Origin: Thiobacillus sp. UBA3361
GTDB lineage: Bacteria; Pseudomonadota; Gammaproteobacteria; Burkholderiales; Thiobacillaceae
Length of the DNA: 64,000 bases
Reading direction: 5' to 3'
NCBI GenBank assembly: GCA_002360535.1
Contig: DEQR01000045.1
Coordinates: 1 to 64,000 of the forward strand
The position numbers and the translations under genes were made by a program. This document shows positions 47,568 to 56,098 of this stretch, one piece after another. How positions within the stretch are numbered: the first letter of the stretch is position 1; each line of letters begins with the position of its first letter. The notes below the pieces were generated by a model. It made no database searches. It saw nothing but the letters and a program-made list of their open reading frames with translations, and was not told the DNA's origin.

Positions 47568-50500
47568 ATGATTGACCGCATGCTTGCCAAGTTGAAGCGA
47601 TTGCTGGGCGGTGCCTTGTTATTGCTGAGCCCGTGTTTGTCCCACGCCCTGGACATCGCCAATCTGCCCCTGTTCGTCCCCACCGCCCTGGCCCCTAACA
47701 TCGTCGTGACCCTGGACGACTCGGGGTCCATGGCCTGGGGCTTCGTTCCGGATATCTGCGGCCCGGCATGGCATGGAAGCCTGAACGTGACGGGGACTTC
47801 GAATGACTGCACCAACCCCAATACGCTACACAGCCGGCGGTTCAAGTCCGCGCATTTCAATCCCCTCTACTACAACCCGGCCACCACTTATCCTGCGCCC
47901 GTGCAGGCCGACAATACGCCTCTGAGCACAAGCTTCTCCTCGGCCCGGATCAACGGCTTCAATGCCGGTTCCGCGAGCATCGATCTGAACACGGCCTATC
48001 GGCCGACCGCCGCTTACGATCCCAGCAAAACGTTGCTTAGTGAGCAGGTCTTCGCCAATCACCCGAGCAACGATGCGACCGACCCGGATGACGGTAATTT
48101 CACGAACCAGACCGGTGATGCCGCTGCCTATTATTTTTTGTTCGACACGACCCGGACCAACACCTCCGGCCAGACGTGCAACCCCAGCGGCAAGACGGAT
48201 TTACAGCAGGCTGCCGACAACAATGACGATGCCTGTTACAAGTACATCCTGGTGGGTGGCCCGAACGACACCTTTGCCGGCACCAGTGCCGAACAGAAAC
48301 AGAACTTCGCCAACTGGTACTCCTTTTACCGCACACGCAATCTGGCCACAGTCAGCGCCGCGACGCGGGGCTTCTCCAGCGTGGCCGAGAGTGTGCGGGT
48401 GGCCTGGCAGGCGCTGAACGCCTGCGACAGTCTGAGCGGCAATTGCGAGAGCTGGCAGGCAAACAGTTCCTTCGACAACCGCATCAACACCTTCTCAGGC
48501 AACCACAGGACCAACTTCTATTCCTGGATCCAAAAACTTCCGGCCTTCGGCAACACCCCCCTGCGTACGGCCATGAAACGTGCCGGGGAGTATTTCAAGA
48601 CCTCCGGCGCCAACAGCCCCTACGACAATAAGATCAACGATTCCAGCGACAACACCGAATACGCCTGCCGCCCCAATTTCCATGTGCTGTTGACCGACGG
48701 CATGTGGAACGACGCCGATACCGACGTCACATTGCCCGACAGCAAACCCAGCAACCTCGACAACAACACCATCACGCTGCCCGCGTCAGCGGATCTGACT
48801 TTGTACTCTCCCCAATCCTACTCTCCCCACTCCCCATACAGCGACAGCAATTCCCTGAGCCTGGCGGACATCGCCATGTATTACTGGGCGACGGACCTGC
48901 GGGGCAATCTGGAGAACAGGATGATCCCCTACACGGTGGACCGTAGCGGGACGGATGCCCAGAAATTCTGGAACCCCAAGAACAATCCCGCCACCTGGCA
49001 ACACATGGTCAACTACACCGTCGGGATGGGCTTGAGCGAAAGTTTGTCAAAACGCAAACTGGTATGGAACGACACGACCGATACGCCGCCCACCTATAGC
49101 GGCAGCTACGACGGTTTGCGGAACGGCAGCCTGATCTGGCCCAATGCCAACACCAATGCGGACAATACCACCGCAGACCCGAACCCCAACAATGATTGGA
49201 AGGTCGCCGACCTCTGGCACGCCGCCCTCAACAGCCGCGGGCAATTCTTCAGCGCCGACAAGCCGGACGACCTGAACAAGGCGTTCGTGAGCATCCTCAG
49301 CAGCATCCAGGCCAATTCCAGCCGTGCCTCGGCGCCGGCCCAGAGCAGTTCGAAACTGACCACGGACACGGTGATCTACCAGGCCGGTTTCAATACCCTG
49401 GATTGGACGGGTACCCTGACGGCCTATCAGCTGAACAGTACCACCGGCGCCATCGCCTCCTCCCTGTGGGAGGCCTCGGAGGTGCTGCCGGCCCATGGCA
49501 GCCGCAACATCCTCACCTGGAAACCCTCGACCGGCGGGGTGGCATTCCAGTGGGCGAACCTGAGCACGGACCAGCAGGCCGCGCTTGGCGGTCTGAGTAC
49601 CCTGGTGAGCTATCTGCGCGGCGATGCCACCATGGAAGGCACCTGGCGCCGGCGCAGCAGCAAACTGGGCGACATCATCAACTCCGATCCGGTTTTCGTG
49701 GCGGCCGCCGATTACGGCTACGAGGCCCTGCCTTCCGGGACGCCCGGTGCGGACACCTACCGGACCTTCGTCAACGGCACCAAGCGCACCCGCACCAAGA
49801 TGCTGTTCGTGGGTGCCAACGACGGCATGCTGCACGGCTTCCGCGCCAGCGATGGCAGGGAGTTGCTGGCCTTCATCCCCAACGAGGCCATCGTCAACCA
49901 GGGTCTCGCCAATCTGAAGGATCCGACCTACAGCCACCGCTACTACGTGGACGGTTCCCCCTTCGCCGGCGATGCCTATCTCAACTCCGCCTGGAAAACC
50001 GTGTTGGTGAGTGGCATGGGTGCCGGAGGCAAGGCGGTGTTCGCCCTGGACGTCACCGATCCGGACAATTTCGCCGCCGGCAACGTGATGTGGGAGTACA
50101 CCGATGCGGCCGATCTGGGTTACACCTTCGGCCAGCCCATCATCGTGCGGCTCAACAATGGAGAATGGGCGGTGGTTTTCGGCAATGGCGTGAACAGCGC
50201 CAACCATCGCGCCGTGCTGTACGTCGTGAACCTGGCCGACGGAACGCTGATCAAGAAGATCGATACCGGCGTGGGCGATGCCACCACCCAGAACGGCCTG
50301 TCAACACCGGTGGGCTACGACAGCAACCAGGATCGCGTCACCGACCTCTTCTATGCCGGCGACCTGCGGGGCAATGTGTGGAAGTTTGATCTTTCCTCGG
50401 CGGACCCGGCCGACTGGGGTATCGCCTACGACGATGGCCAGCCTACCCCCAGTCCCGTGCCTCTGTTCCGTGCCCGCAATGCCAGCGGCCAGGTCCAGCC

Positions 50501-51206
50501 CATCACCGCCCCCCTGGAACTGGGTCGTGCGCCCGGCGGCCAGTCGGGCGGTCTGATGGTGTATTTCGGCACTGGCCGCTTCCTGGCCACCGGGGACAAC
50601 GTGGTGGCCGGCGCCCAGACCCAGAGTTTCTACGGCATTTATGACAACGGCACCGCCATCGCCGCCACCAATCGCAGCACGCTGCAACAGCAAACTATCC
50701 TGACCGCTACGACGAGCTTCGGTTTCGAGGTGCGGGTCACCTCCGACAACCCGGTGGACTATGCCAGTCAGCGGGGGTGGTACATGGACCTGACCGCCAC
50801 GGGCGAGCGGGTGGTCAGCGCGCCCTTGTTGCGCCACGGGCGGGTAGTGTTCGTTACCCTCATCCCATCGGCCGATCCCTGCAATTTCGGTGGTGACAGC
50901 TGGTTGATGGAGGTGAACGCGGAGAACGGCGACCGGCCGGACGCGAGCGTGTTCGATTTCACCGGCGAGGGCCAGTTCACCAGCGCGGATTACGTGACCT
51001 ATTCCGGCGACTCCGTGCCCATCAGCGGCTTGAAATCCCCCGTGGGTATCATCGACACCCCCGCCGTGGTGACCAAGGACACCAGCGAGATCAAGATCGG
51101 CTTCGGCGCCCGGCCCGACGCGGCGGGCAATACCAGCTTCAGCATCGGCGAGGCCGGGGGGCTGGGGCGCTCAGGCCGCGTCTCCTGGCGGGAGATCATC
51201 GACTGA
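47568..51206 (+). CDS. pilY1: Pilus tip protein PilY1
   Basis: 1212 residues. Signal peptide 1-27 (LLLLSPCLSHA). N-terminal vWA-like domain with an intact MIDAS, D50-x-S52-x-S54 in DDSGSM, and LLTDGMWNDADTD later. The C-terminal beta-propeller begins about 700, with VFVAAADYGYEALPSG, MLFVGANDGMLHGF and the calcium site DSNQDRVTDLFYAGDLRGN near 925, as in P. aeruginosa PilY1. ATG at 47568 has AAGGA seven bases upstream. It is a tip adhesin/mechanosensor regulating pilus extension and retraction. Confidence 0.94.
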   Translation: MIDRMLAKLKRLLGGALLLLSPCLSHALDIANLPLFVPTALAPNIVVTLDDSGSMAWGFVPDICGPAWHGSLNVTGTSNDCTNPNTLHSRRFKSAHFNPLYYNPATTYPAPVQADNTPLSTSFSSARINGFNAGSASIDLNTAYRPTAAYDPSKTLLSEQVFANHPSNDATDPDDGNFTNQTGDAAAYYFLFDTTRTNTSGQTCNPSGKTDLQQAADNNDDACYKYILVGGPNDTFAGTSAEQKQNFANWYSFYRTRNLATVSAATRGFSSVAESVRVAWQALNACDSLSGNCESWQANSSFDNRINTFSGNHRTNFYSWIQKLPAFGNTPLRTAMKRAGEYFKTSGANSPYDNKINDSSDNTEYACRPNFHVLLTDGMWNDADTDVTLPDSKPSNLDNNTITLPASADLTLYSPQSYSPHSPYSDSNSLSLADIAMYYWATDLRGNLENRMIPYTVDRSGTDAQKFWNPKNNPATWQHMVNYTVGMGLSESLSKRKLVWNDTTDTPPTYSGSYDGLRNGSLIWPNANTNADNTTADPNPNNDWKVADLWHAALNSRGQFFSADKPDDLNKAFVSILSSIQANSSRASAPAQSSSKLTTDTVIYQAGFNTLDWTGTLTAYQLNSTTGAIASSLWEASEVLPAHGSRNILTWKPSTGGVAFQWANLSTDQQAALGGLSTLVSYLRGDATMEGTWRRRSSKLGDIINSDPVFVAAADYGYEALPSGTPGADTYRTFVNGTKRTRTKMLFVGANDGMLHGFRASDGRELLAFIPNEAIVNQGLANLKDPTYSHRYYVDGSPFAGDAYLNSAWKTVLVSGMGAGGKAVFALDVTDPDNFAAGNVMWEYTDAADLGYTFGQPIIVRLNNGEWAVVFGNGVNSANHRAVLYVVNLADGTLIKKIDTGVGDATTQNGLSTPVGYDSNQDRVTDLFYAGDLRGNVWKFDLSSADPADWGIAYDDGQPTPSPVPLFRARNASGQVQPITAPLELGRAPGGQSGGLMVYFGTGRFLATGDNVVAGAQTQSFYGIYDNGTAIAATNRSTLQQQTILTATTSFGFEVRVTSDNPVDYASQRGWYMDLTATGERVVSAPLLRHGRVVFVTLIPSADPCNFGGDSWLMEVNAENGDRPDASVFDFTGEGQFTSADYVTYSGDSVPISGLKSPVGIIDTPAVVTKDTSEIKIGFGARPDAAGNTSFSIGEAGGLGRSGRVSWREIID

Positions 51207-51268
51207 TGGGCGGCCCGGTCGGGATTCACTACAATACCGCAACTGTAAAATTATTCGACGGAGGCATC

Positions 51269-51760
51269 ATGCGCTTCAGGATGGCTGGTTTCACTCTGAT
51301 CGAGTTGTTGGTGGCGGTGGCCATACTCGGCATTTTGACGACGGTGGGCGTGGCGTCGTACCTGGACCACGTCGCCACCACCAAGCGGGCCAGCGCCAAG
51401 GCGGTACTGGTGGAAGCGGCCAACTGGCTGGAACGCCAGTATTCGGTGAACGGCTGCTACAACTTCATCACTTCCGCGGCCTGCGCCAGCCAGTCTGGCA
51501 CGGCCACGAGCCTGCCCGGCGCCCTGGACAGCTCGCCCCGCGAGGGCACCAGGGAGAGCTATCGCATCACCGTGGCCTATGCCAACAGCGGCCAGACCTA
51601 CACCCTGAGCGCCACGCCCTGCGGCAACGGCGGCTCGGGCTGCACCGCCGGAAGCAACGACGGTTTCACCGACAGCAAGTGCAACGTGCTGACCCTGGAC
51701 AGCCTCGGCACCCAGGGCGAGAACGGCAGCGGTTCCGCGGCGGACTGCTGGCAACGTTGA
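51269..51760 (+). CDS. pilE: Type IV minor pilin PilE
   Basis: 163 residues. Leader MRFRMAG|FTLIELLVAVAILGILTTVGVASYLDH, with Glu at +5. A C-terminal disulfide loop is likely between the cysteines of DSKCNVL and AADCW. GGAGG lies four bases before the ATG. It is in the minor-pilin operon after pilY1, so it is probably the minor pilin PilE rather than the major subunit; a TACAAT box at 51230-51235 could be a second promoter. Confidence 0.88.
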   Translation: MRFRMAGFTLIELLVAVAILGILTTVGVASYLDHVATTKRASAKAVLVEAANWLERQYSVNGCYNFITSAACASQSGTATSLPGALDSSPREGTRESYRITVAYANSGQTYTLSATPCGNGGSGCTAGSNDGFTDSKCNVLTLDSLGTQGENGSGSAADCWQR

Positions 51761-51915
51761 TCGCTGCGTTGCGGGCGGGCACGCGCGTAATCCGGAGGGA
51801 ATGCAATGGAATCCGGTAGGTCGAGACACCGCCGGGCCGGATACCGCTGCGTGACACTCGGCCCGCACGGGGTGGCTTTCCGTATCCTGGTGTTTGATTT
51901 CTAGACTCAAGTCCC

Positions 51916-52920
51916 TTGTCTTTCCTTCCTCCGGGTTTGCTGGACGTCCTGCGGCACCTGTCCGCGGACGAATTCGTTTCCGGCGAGGTGCTGGCCGAGC
52001 GTCTCGGCCTTTCGCGCGCCACCATCAACAACCGCCTGCGCGCCGTCCAACCCCTGGGCCTGACGGTCTATAGCATACCCGGCCGGGGCTACCGGCTGGC
52101 GCGCCCGGTCAGCTGGCTGGATGAGCGCGTCCTGACGGCCGCTTTGTCCGGCCTGGGGTTTCACCTGCGCTTGGAAGACAGCGCGGAATCCACCAATAGC
52201 CAGTTGCTGGCCCACGCCATGCATGGGCTGCCGCACAAGTCCGTACTGGTGACGGAATGGCAACACGGCGGGCGCGGCCGGAGGGGCCGGCCGTGGCTGG
52301 CACCCCTAGGCAGCGGCCTGACGTTTTCCCTGTTGTGGCGGTTCAACCGGCCCCTGGCCGAACTTTCAGGCCTCAGCCTGGCGGTGGGCCTGGCCCTGGC
52401 CCAGGCCGCCAGGGCGCTGGGTATGGCCGCGGGACGTGGGAACTGGGCGGATGGCGTGCGGGTAAAGTGGCCCAATGACGTCCTCCATGACCAGGCCAAG
52501 CTGGCCGGCATCCTCATCGAGGTCCAGGGCGATGCCCTCGGGCCCAGCGCGGCGGTGATCGGCGTCGGGCTCAACGTGCGCCTGCCCGACGAGGCCCGTG
52601 CCGCCATCGACCAACCGGTGGCCGACCTGGCCGCCGGTCTGGGACAGACCCCCGAGCGCAATGTGCTGCTCTGCCATCTGCTCGCCCATCTGGACCGGGT
52701 GTTGCGCCAATTCGAGGCGGCCGGGTTTGCCGGCATGCGGGCGGAGTGGGAGGCGCTGCATGCTTACCAGGGCAGCGACGTGCGCATGGCGGGTGTGCAG
52801 GGCGACGTGCTGGGCCGGGTGCTGGGCGTGGATGCCGAGGGTGCCCTGCTGCTGGAGACGCCGGCCGGTGTGCGGCGCATGATGTCGGGCGAGATGAGTC
52901 TCAGGGGGATGCCGTTTTGA
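51916..52920 (+). CDS. birA: Biotin-protein ligase / bio repressor BirA
   Basis: 334 residues starting with TTG. N-terminal winged-helix domain (1-62), LGLSRATINNRLRAVQ, so repressor function is likely. Catalytic domain: AESTNSQLL, the biotin loop GRGRRGRPW, KWPNDVL, and AVIGVGLNVRLP; a C-terminal SH3-like domain (285-334). It attaches biotin to acetyl-CoA carboxylase. No ATG in the upstream 60 bases fits, and the ribosome site is weak. Its stop overlaps the coaX start. Confidence 0.9.
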   Translation: MSFLPPGLLDVLRHLSADEFVSGEVLAERLGLSRATINNRLRAVQPLGLTVYSIPGRGYRLARPVSWLDERVLTAALSGLGFHLRLEDSAESTNSQLLAHAMHGLPHKSVLVTEWQHGGRGRRGRPWLAPLGSGLTFSLLWRFNRPLAELSGLSLAVGLALAQAARALGMAAGRGNWADGVRVKWPNDVLHDQAKLAGILIEVQGDALGPSAAVIGVGLNVRLPDEARAAIDQPVADLAAGLGQTPERNVLLCHLLAHLDRVLRQFEAAGFAGMRAEWEALHAYQGSDVRMAGVQGDVLGRVLGVDAEGALLLETPAGVRRMMSGEMSLRGMPF

Positions 52921-53711
52921 TCCTGCTGGTGGATGCCGGCAACACCCGGCTGAAGTGGGCAGCCTGGCGGGACGGCCGGTGCCGCGATCGGGGCGCCGTG
53001 CCGGTTGGCGAGGCGGGCGGGCAGGCGGCCCGCTGGGCCGGCTTGGCGCCCCGCTGGGTGGGCGTGAGCTGCGTCGCGGGGGACGATATTCGTGCGGTCT
53101 TGGAGCACACGCTGCATGGCCTCGGGGTGCCGGTGTTCTGGCTAGTTTCGCGGGCAGCGGGCTTCGGTATCCGCAATGGCTATGCCCGGCCCGAGCAACT
53201 GGGCAGTGACCGCTTCGCGACCCTGATAGCCTGCCAGCGACTGGGATTGACACCCTGCGTGGTCGCCGGCATCGGCACGGCGGTGACCGTGGATGCCCTG
53301 ACCGGAGAGGGGGAATTCCTGGGCGGCCTGATCCTGCCCGGCCTGGGTCTCATGCGCGCGGCCCTGAGGGGCGGTACCGCCGGCGTGCGGACGGCGGCGG
53401 ACGGGATGGCAGGTGTCACGGCGGACTTCCCCACCGCCACGGACAGCGGCGTGGAAACCGGCATCCGCCTGGCGGTGGCCGGTGCCGTCCGGGAGATGCA
53501 CCATCGTCTCGGCGCGCGCCTGGGCCGGCCGGCCGGGGTCGTGCTCACCGGCGGAGACGCCGCCCTCCTGGCCGGGGACATTGGGATATCCGCCCAGGTG
53601 CGCGATGATCTGGTGCTGGAAGGCTTGCGCTGGGTCGCCGCGGATTTGGGCGTACCCGGCGGCGGCGGTGATCGGGAAGAACGGGACGAGGAAGTGCGGG
53701 GACAGGCATGA
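52917..53711 (+). CDS. coaX: Type III pantothenate kinase CoaX
   Basis: 264 residues. TTG start inside the birA stop (TTGA), with AGGGGG about eight bases upstream. N-terminal phosphate loop LLVDAGNTRLKWA, VSCVAGDD, NGYARPEQLGSDRFA with the catalytic Asp, and GIGTAVTVDAL with GGLILPGL. It phosphorylates pantothenate, the first step of CoA synthesis, and is insensitive to CoA feedback. birA-coaX is a frequent pairing in betaproteobacteria. Confidence 0.93.
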   Translation: MILLVDAGNTRLKWAAWRDGRCRDRGAVPVGEAGGQAARWAGLAPRWVGVSCVAGDDIRAVLEHTLHGLGVPVFWLVSRAAGFGIRNGYARPEQLGSDRFATLIACQRLGLTPCVVAGIGTAVTVDALTGEGEFLGGLILPGLGLMRAALRGGTAGVRTAADGMAGVTADFPTATDSGVETGIRLAVAGAVREMHHRLGARLGRPAGVVLTGGDAALLAGDIGISAQVRDDLVLEGLRWVAADLGVPGGGGDREERDEEVRGQA

Positions 53712-54412
53712 AGGGTTTCGGAGGCAGGCTGGCACTGCTGCTGTTGCTGTTGAACGTGGCGGTGCTGGGAACGGGGATCGGGTTGGAGCATTACCGGCAG
53801 ACCGGAAACATGCTGGTGGGCTACAACGCCGACAAGATCACCCTGCTGCGCTCCCCCGCGGGGGAGCGGCCGGGGATGGACGGGTCCGGAGGGAATGTGT
53901 CCGAACCGGAACCCGTGCCGGCGGGCAAGGACGCCACCGGGGAAAAAGCTTCACACGCCGCGGCGACCCCGGCGGGCGACTGCCTGGTGGTGCGCGACTA
54001 CAACCAGGCCTCCCATGACCGCCTGCTGGCGGACCTGGCCGCCGCAGGCCTGAGGCCCGGTCAATATGCCATCCGCCTCGACAAGCCCCTTGGCTGGTGG
54101 GTCTATATCCCCCCGGAAGGCAACGAGGCCAGGCGGGAAGCCCTGATCGCGGTGCTCAAGGCGGCAGGTGTGCGGGACATGGCGGTCATCGGCCGCGGCA
54201 GCATGACCAACGCCATCTCGCTGGGCATGTTCGCCGAACCCGGCCAGGCCGCGGCGCATCTGGCGGCCATGCAGGCCAAGGGGGTGGCGGGGGTGGTCTA
54301 TGGGCCGCGGCCCGGCATGGGCGCGGCGCGGGTGGATTTGTCAGGCATGCCGGCCCAGGCCAGGGAGCGACTGCCGGCGCGGCTGCGGGGCGGTCTGGCG
54401 GCCTGCGGCTAG
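53708..54412 (+). CDS. SPOR-like membrane protein
   Basis: 234 residues. One N-terminal membrane helix (LALLLLLLNVAVLGTGIGL), a Pro/Gly/Ala linker (45-85), then a SPOR-like fold (95-180) with GWWVYIPPEGNEARREALIAVLKAAGV and MTNAISLGMFAEPGQAAAHLAAMQAKGV. SPOR domains bind denuded peptidoglycan at the division site. ATG overlaps the coaX stop (ATGA). The birA-coaX-SPOR order is common in betaproteobacteria, which supports the call despite low sequence identity to E. coli SPOR proteins. Confidence 0.82.
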   Translation: MKGFGGRLALLLLLLNVAVLGTGIGLEHYRQTGNMLVGYNADKITLLRSPAGERPGMDGSGGNVSEPEPVPAGKDATGEKASHAAATPAGDCLVVRDYNQASHDRLLADLAAAGLRPGQYAIRLDKPLGWWVYIPPEGNEARREALIAVLKAAGVRDMAVIGRGSMTNAISLGMFAEPGQAAAHLAAMQAKGVAGVVYGPRPGMGAARVDLSGMPAQARERLPARLRGGLAACG

Positions 54413-54546
54413 TTCCGGAAAGACCCGTCCCGGCCATCCTGCGGCGTCGGAAGAAGGGTGCCCGACCCAAGGCCCGGGCCGGCGCAGGCCGGCAATCCAT
54501 TGCCCACATTCTCGGGCGGCGCCGGTCCGCTACCTCAGCAGCCCAC

Positions 54547-55482
54547 TCAGCAGCCCATCTCCGGCCCGCACAGTCGGCCGAGCAGATATTCGGCGGACAG
54601 CACCAGCCCCAGGTCGTCGAATTCACCGCCGGGCCGACCCAGGGCGGCGGGTGGCCGATACACGAAGCGCAGGTCACCATCGGTATTTTCCTGTTCGTCG
54701 GCGGCGGTGGCCGCCTGGTTCATGCGACCGATCTGGTTGATGGCGCCCAGGCCGTTGCGTCCGTGCGAGATCAGCACGGCGGCGGCCTGCATGTGAGTGG
54801 CGCAGTCGCGATCCAGGCAGATGCGCAATTCCGCCTGGCTCGCCGGCCGGAGGCTCATGCCATGGCCGGAGTGGGCGTAGGCGGGGCTGACGGCGTAGGT
54901 GAAGTGATTGCCCCAGGCATCGGTTTCCGGCACGCCCAGGGAGATCCAGGGGCTGTTGCCGGTGGGGCCCAGGCAGCCACCGTCCGGCTTCCGGTCTTCC
55001 CGGCCGTCGTTGGCGGTGCCGCCCGCCAGCGGTTGGCGCAGGTCGGGGCAGGGCAGGTAAGGATGGCCGTCCGCGTCCCGGTGGCTCAGGGCATAGCCGA
55101 TGAGCGCCGACTGCACCGCTTCCAGGTTACGCCGCGTCTGGGTGTTCTGGCGTTCCGCCAGCTGCTGGGTGAGGGGGGTCAGGGCGCCGGCGAAAAGCAG
55201 GGTGAGGATGAACAGCACCACCGACAGTTCGATGAGGGTGAAGCCCCCCGCGCGGTGCCTAGGAGCCTGTCGGACTTGAAGGGAAATCGGCTGCAAATCC
55301 GTCTGGACGGTCCATTTTTCGCCGCTTCCTTGGGCAATAGTTCGACTATTGCCCGGCGTTTGCACATCAATGAGCGTCAAAAACTGTCCTCGACCAGCCG
55401 AATTTTGCGAGCAGCCGCAATGCGGCTTGCCTGCCAACCCCACTGCGCTTCGATTCTTCAAGTCCGACAGGCTCCTAGTCAT
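54547..55482 (-). CDS. Prepilin interrupted in frame by a MITE-like element
   Basis: 311 residues as read now. The prepilin motif RAGG|FTLIELSVVLFILTLLFAG is 80 residues from the original ATG (55482), because a 216-bp insertion (element plus CTAG duplication) sits between Met-Thr-Arg and His-Arg-Ala-Gly-Gly. Removing the insertion gives a 239-residue prepilin with leader MTRHRAGG. The inserted DNA has no stop in this frame. The mature part has PCPDLRQPL and LGPTGNSPWISLGVPETDAWGN, like the larger pseudopilins. An upstream ATG at 55539 is unlikely; the original start overlaps the previous gene's stop. Whether the long-leader form is still processed is unknown. Confidence 0.85.
   Translation of the reverse strand: MTRSLSDLKNRSAVGLAGKPHCGCSQNSAGRGQFLTLIDVQTPGNSRTIAQGSGEKWTVQTDLQPISLQVRQAPRHRAGGFTLIELSVVLFILTLLFAGALTPLTQQLAERQNTQTRRNLEAVQSALIGYALSHRDADGHPYLPCPDLRQPLAGGTANDGREDRKPDGGCLGPTGNSPWISLGVPETDAWGNHFTYAVSPAYAHSGHGMSLRPASQAELRICLDRDCATHMQAAAVLISHGRNGLGAINQIGRMNQAATAADEQENTDGDLRFVYRPPAALGRPGGEFDDLGLVLSAEYLLGRLCGPEMGC
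55263..55474. mobile_element. MITE-like element with 18-bp terminal inverted repeats
   Basis: GAGCCTGTCGGACTTGAA (55263-55280) and TTCAAGTCCGACAGGCTC (55457-55474) are perfect inverted repeats; CTAG flanks both sides (55259-55262 and 55475-55478), the expected target-site duplication. The 212-bp interior encodes no transposase. It holds a perfect hairpin, GGGCAATAGT/ACTATTGCCC at 55332-55341 and 55345-55354. The element must move by an IS transposase elsewhere, perhaps IS5-like by analogy with CTAG targets. No other copy was seen by eye in the window. Confidence 0.88.
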
Positions 55483-56098
55483 AGGTATCGCCATCCCGCG
55501 AGGCGGCCTCCGGCACCCTGTCCTCGGCCGTCGCGCCATGCCAGTTCCACCACAGCAGGCGGCAGTCCATCTGGCCGGCGTCGCCGCCGGTGATCAGGGT
55601 GCAGCGATCGACGGTGAAGCTGCCGCGCGCCTCGGTGGCCAGGCGGCGCAGCAGCTCGCCGACCCCGGCGGCGCTCAGGGGCGCGCCGCGCAATGTCATG
55701 GGCGTGACCCACAGATCGGCGACGGTGGCGTGCCGTTGCTGCGGCTCCAGTTGCCAGCTCAGGCTTTGCATGCCGGTCCCGCCTTCGCCCGACGTGCGCA
55801 TGTCATGGCCCGCTCGGGCCACGGCGGAGGCCCAGTCGAGGCGGTCGCCGATGCCCTGGAAGCCCCGCTGCGCCATGCGCCGGAAATCCCCGTCGGCGCC
55901 CTTCACCAAGGCCAGCCGGTCGGGCAGCTTGCGCAGGTCGGCCTGTGCTTCGCGCAGCAGGGCGGCCTGCCGGGAAACGTCCTGCCGGGCGGCCAGCAGG
56001 GCGTTCAGGGAGAGCGCATACAGGGCGGTACCGCCGGCGACCATGGCCAGGAACAGCGCTGCCGCCAACGCCAGGCTGTTGGGCAGGCGCGCTTTCAT
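55475..56098 (-). CDS. GspM/PilO-like pilus assembly protein
   Basis: 207 residues. One N-terminal membrane helix (8-28), then a helical coil (ALLREAQADLRKLPDRLALVKG) and a ferredoxin-like C-terminal domain, the layout of GspM/PilO. Homology is not obvious in sequence; the call rests on topology and the position after the GspL/PilM-like gene. Stop TAG lies in the right CTAG duplication of the MITE. ATG at 56098 overlaps the upstream stop (ATGA). Confidence 0.62.
   Translation of the reverse strand: MKARLPNSLALAAALFLAMVAGGTALYALSLNALLAARQDVSRQAALLREAQADLRKLPDRLALVKGADGDFRRMAQRGFQGIGDRLDWASAVARAGHDMRTSGEGGTGMQSLSWQLEPQQRHATVADLWVTPMTLRGAPLSAAGVGELLRRLATEARGSFTVDRCTLITGGDAGQMDCRLLWWNWHGATAEDRVPEAASRDGDTYD

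Noticed and set aside
52917..52919. Start of coaX further upstream inside birA
   Set aside because: CoaX begins with LLVDAGN; the TTG in the birA stop places it at the N-terminus with AGGGGG upstream, so the longer frame is only overlap with birA.
55179..55482. Treating the prepilin as a pseudogene
   Set aside because: The inserted element adds a multiple of three and leaves the frame open, so a complete protein is still encoded; function is uncertain but a pseudogene call is not justified.
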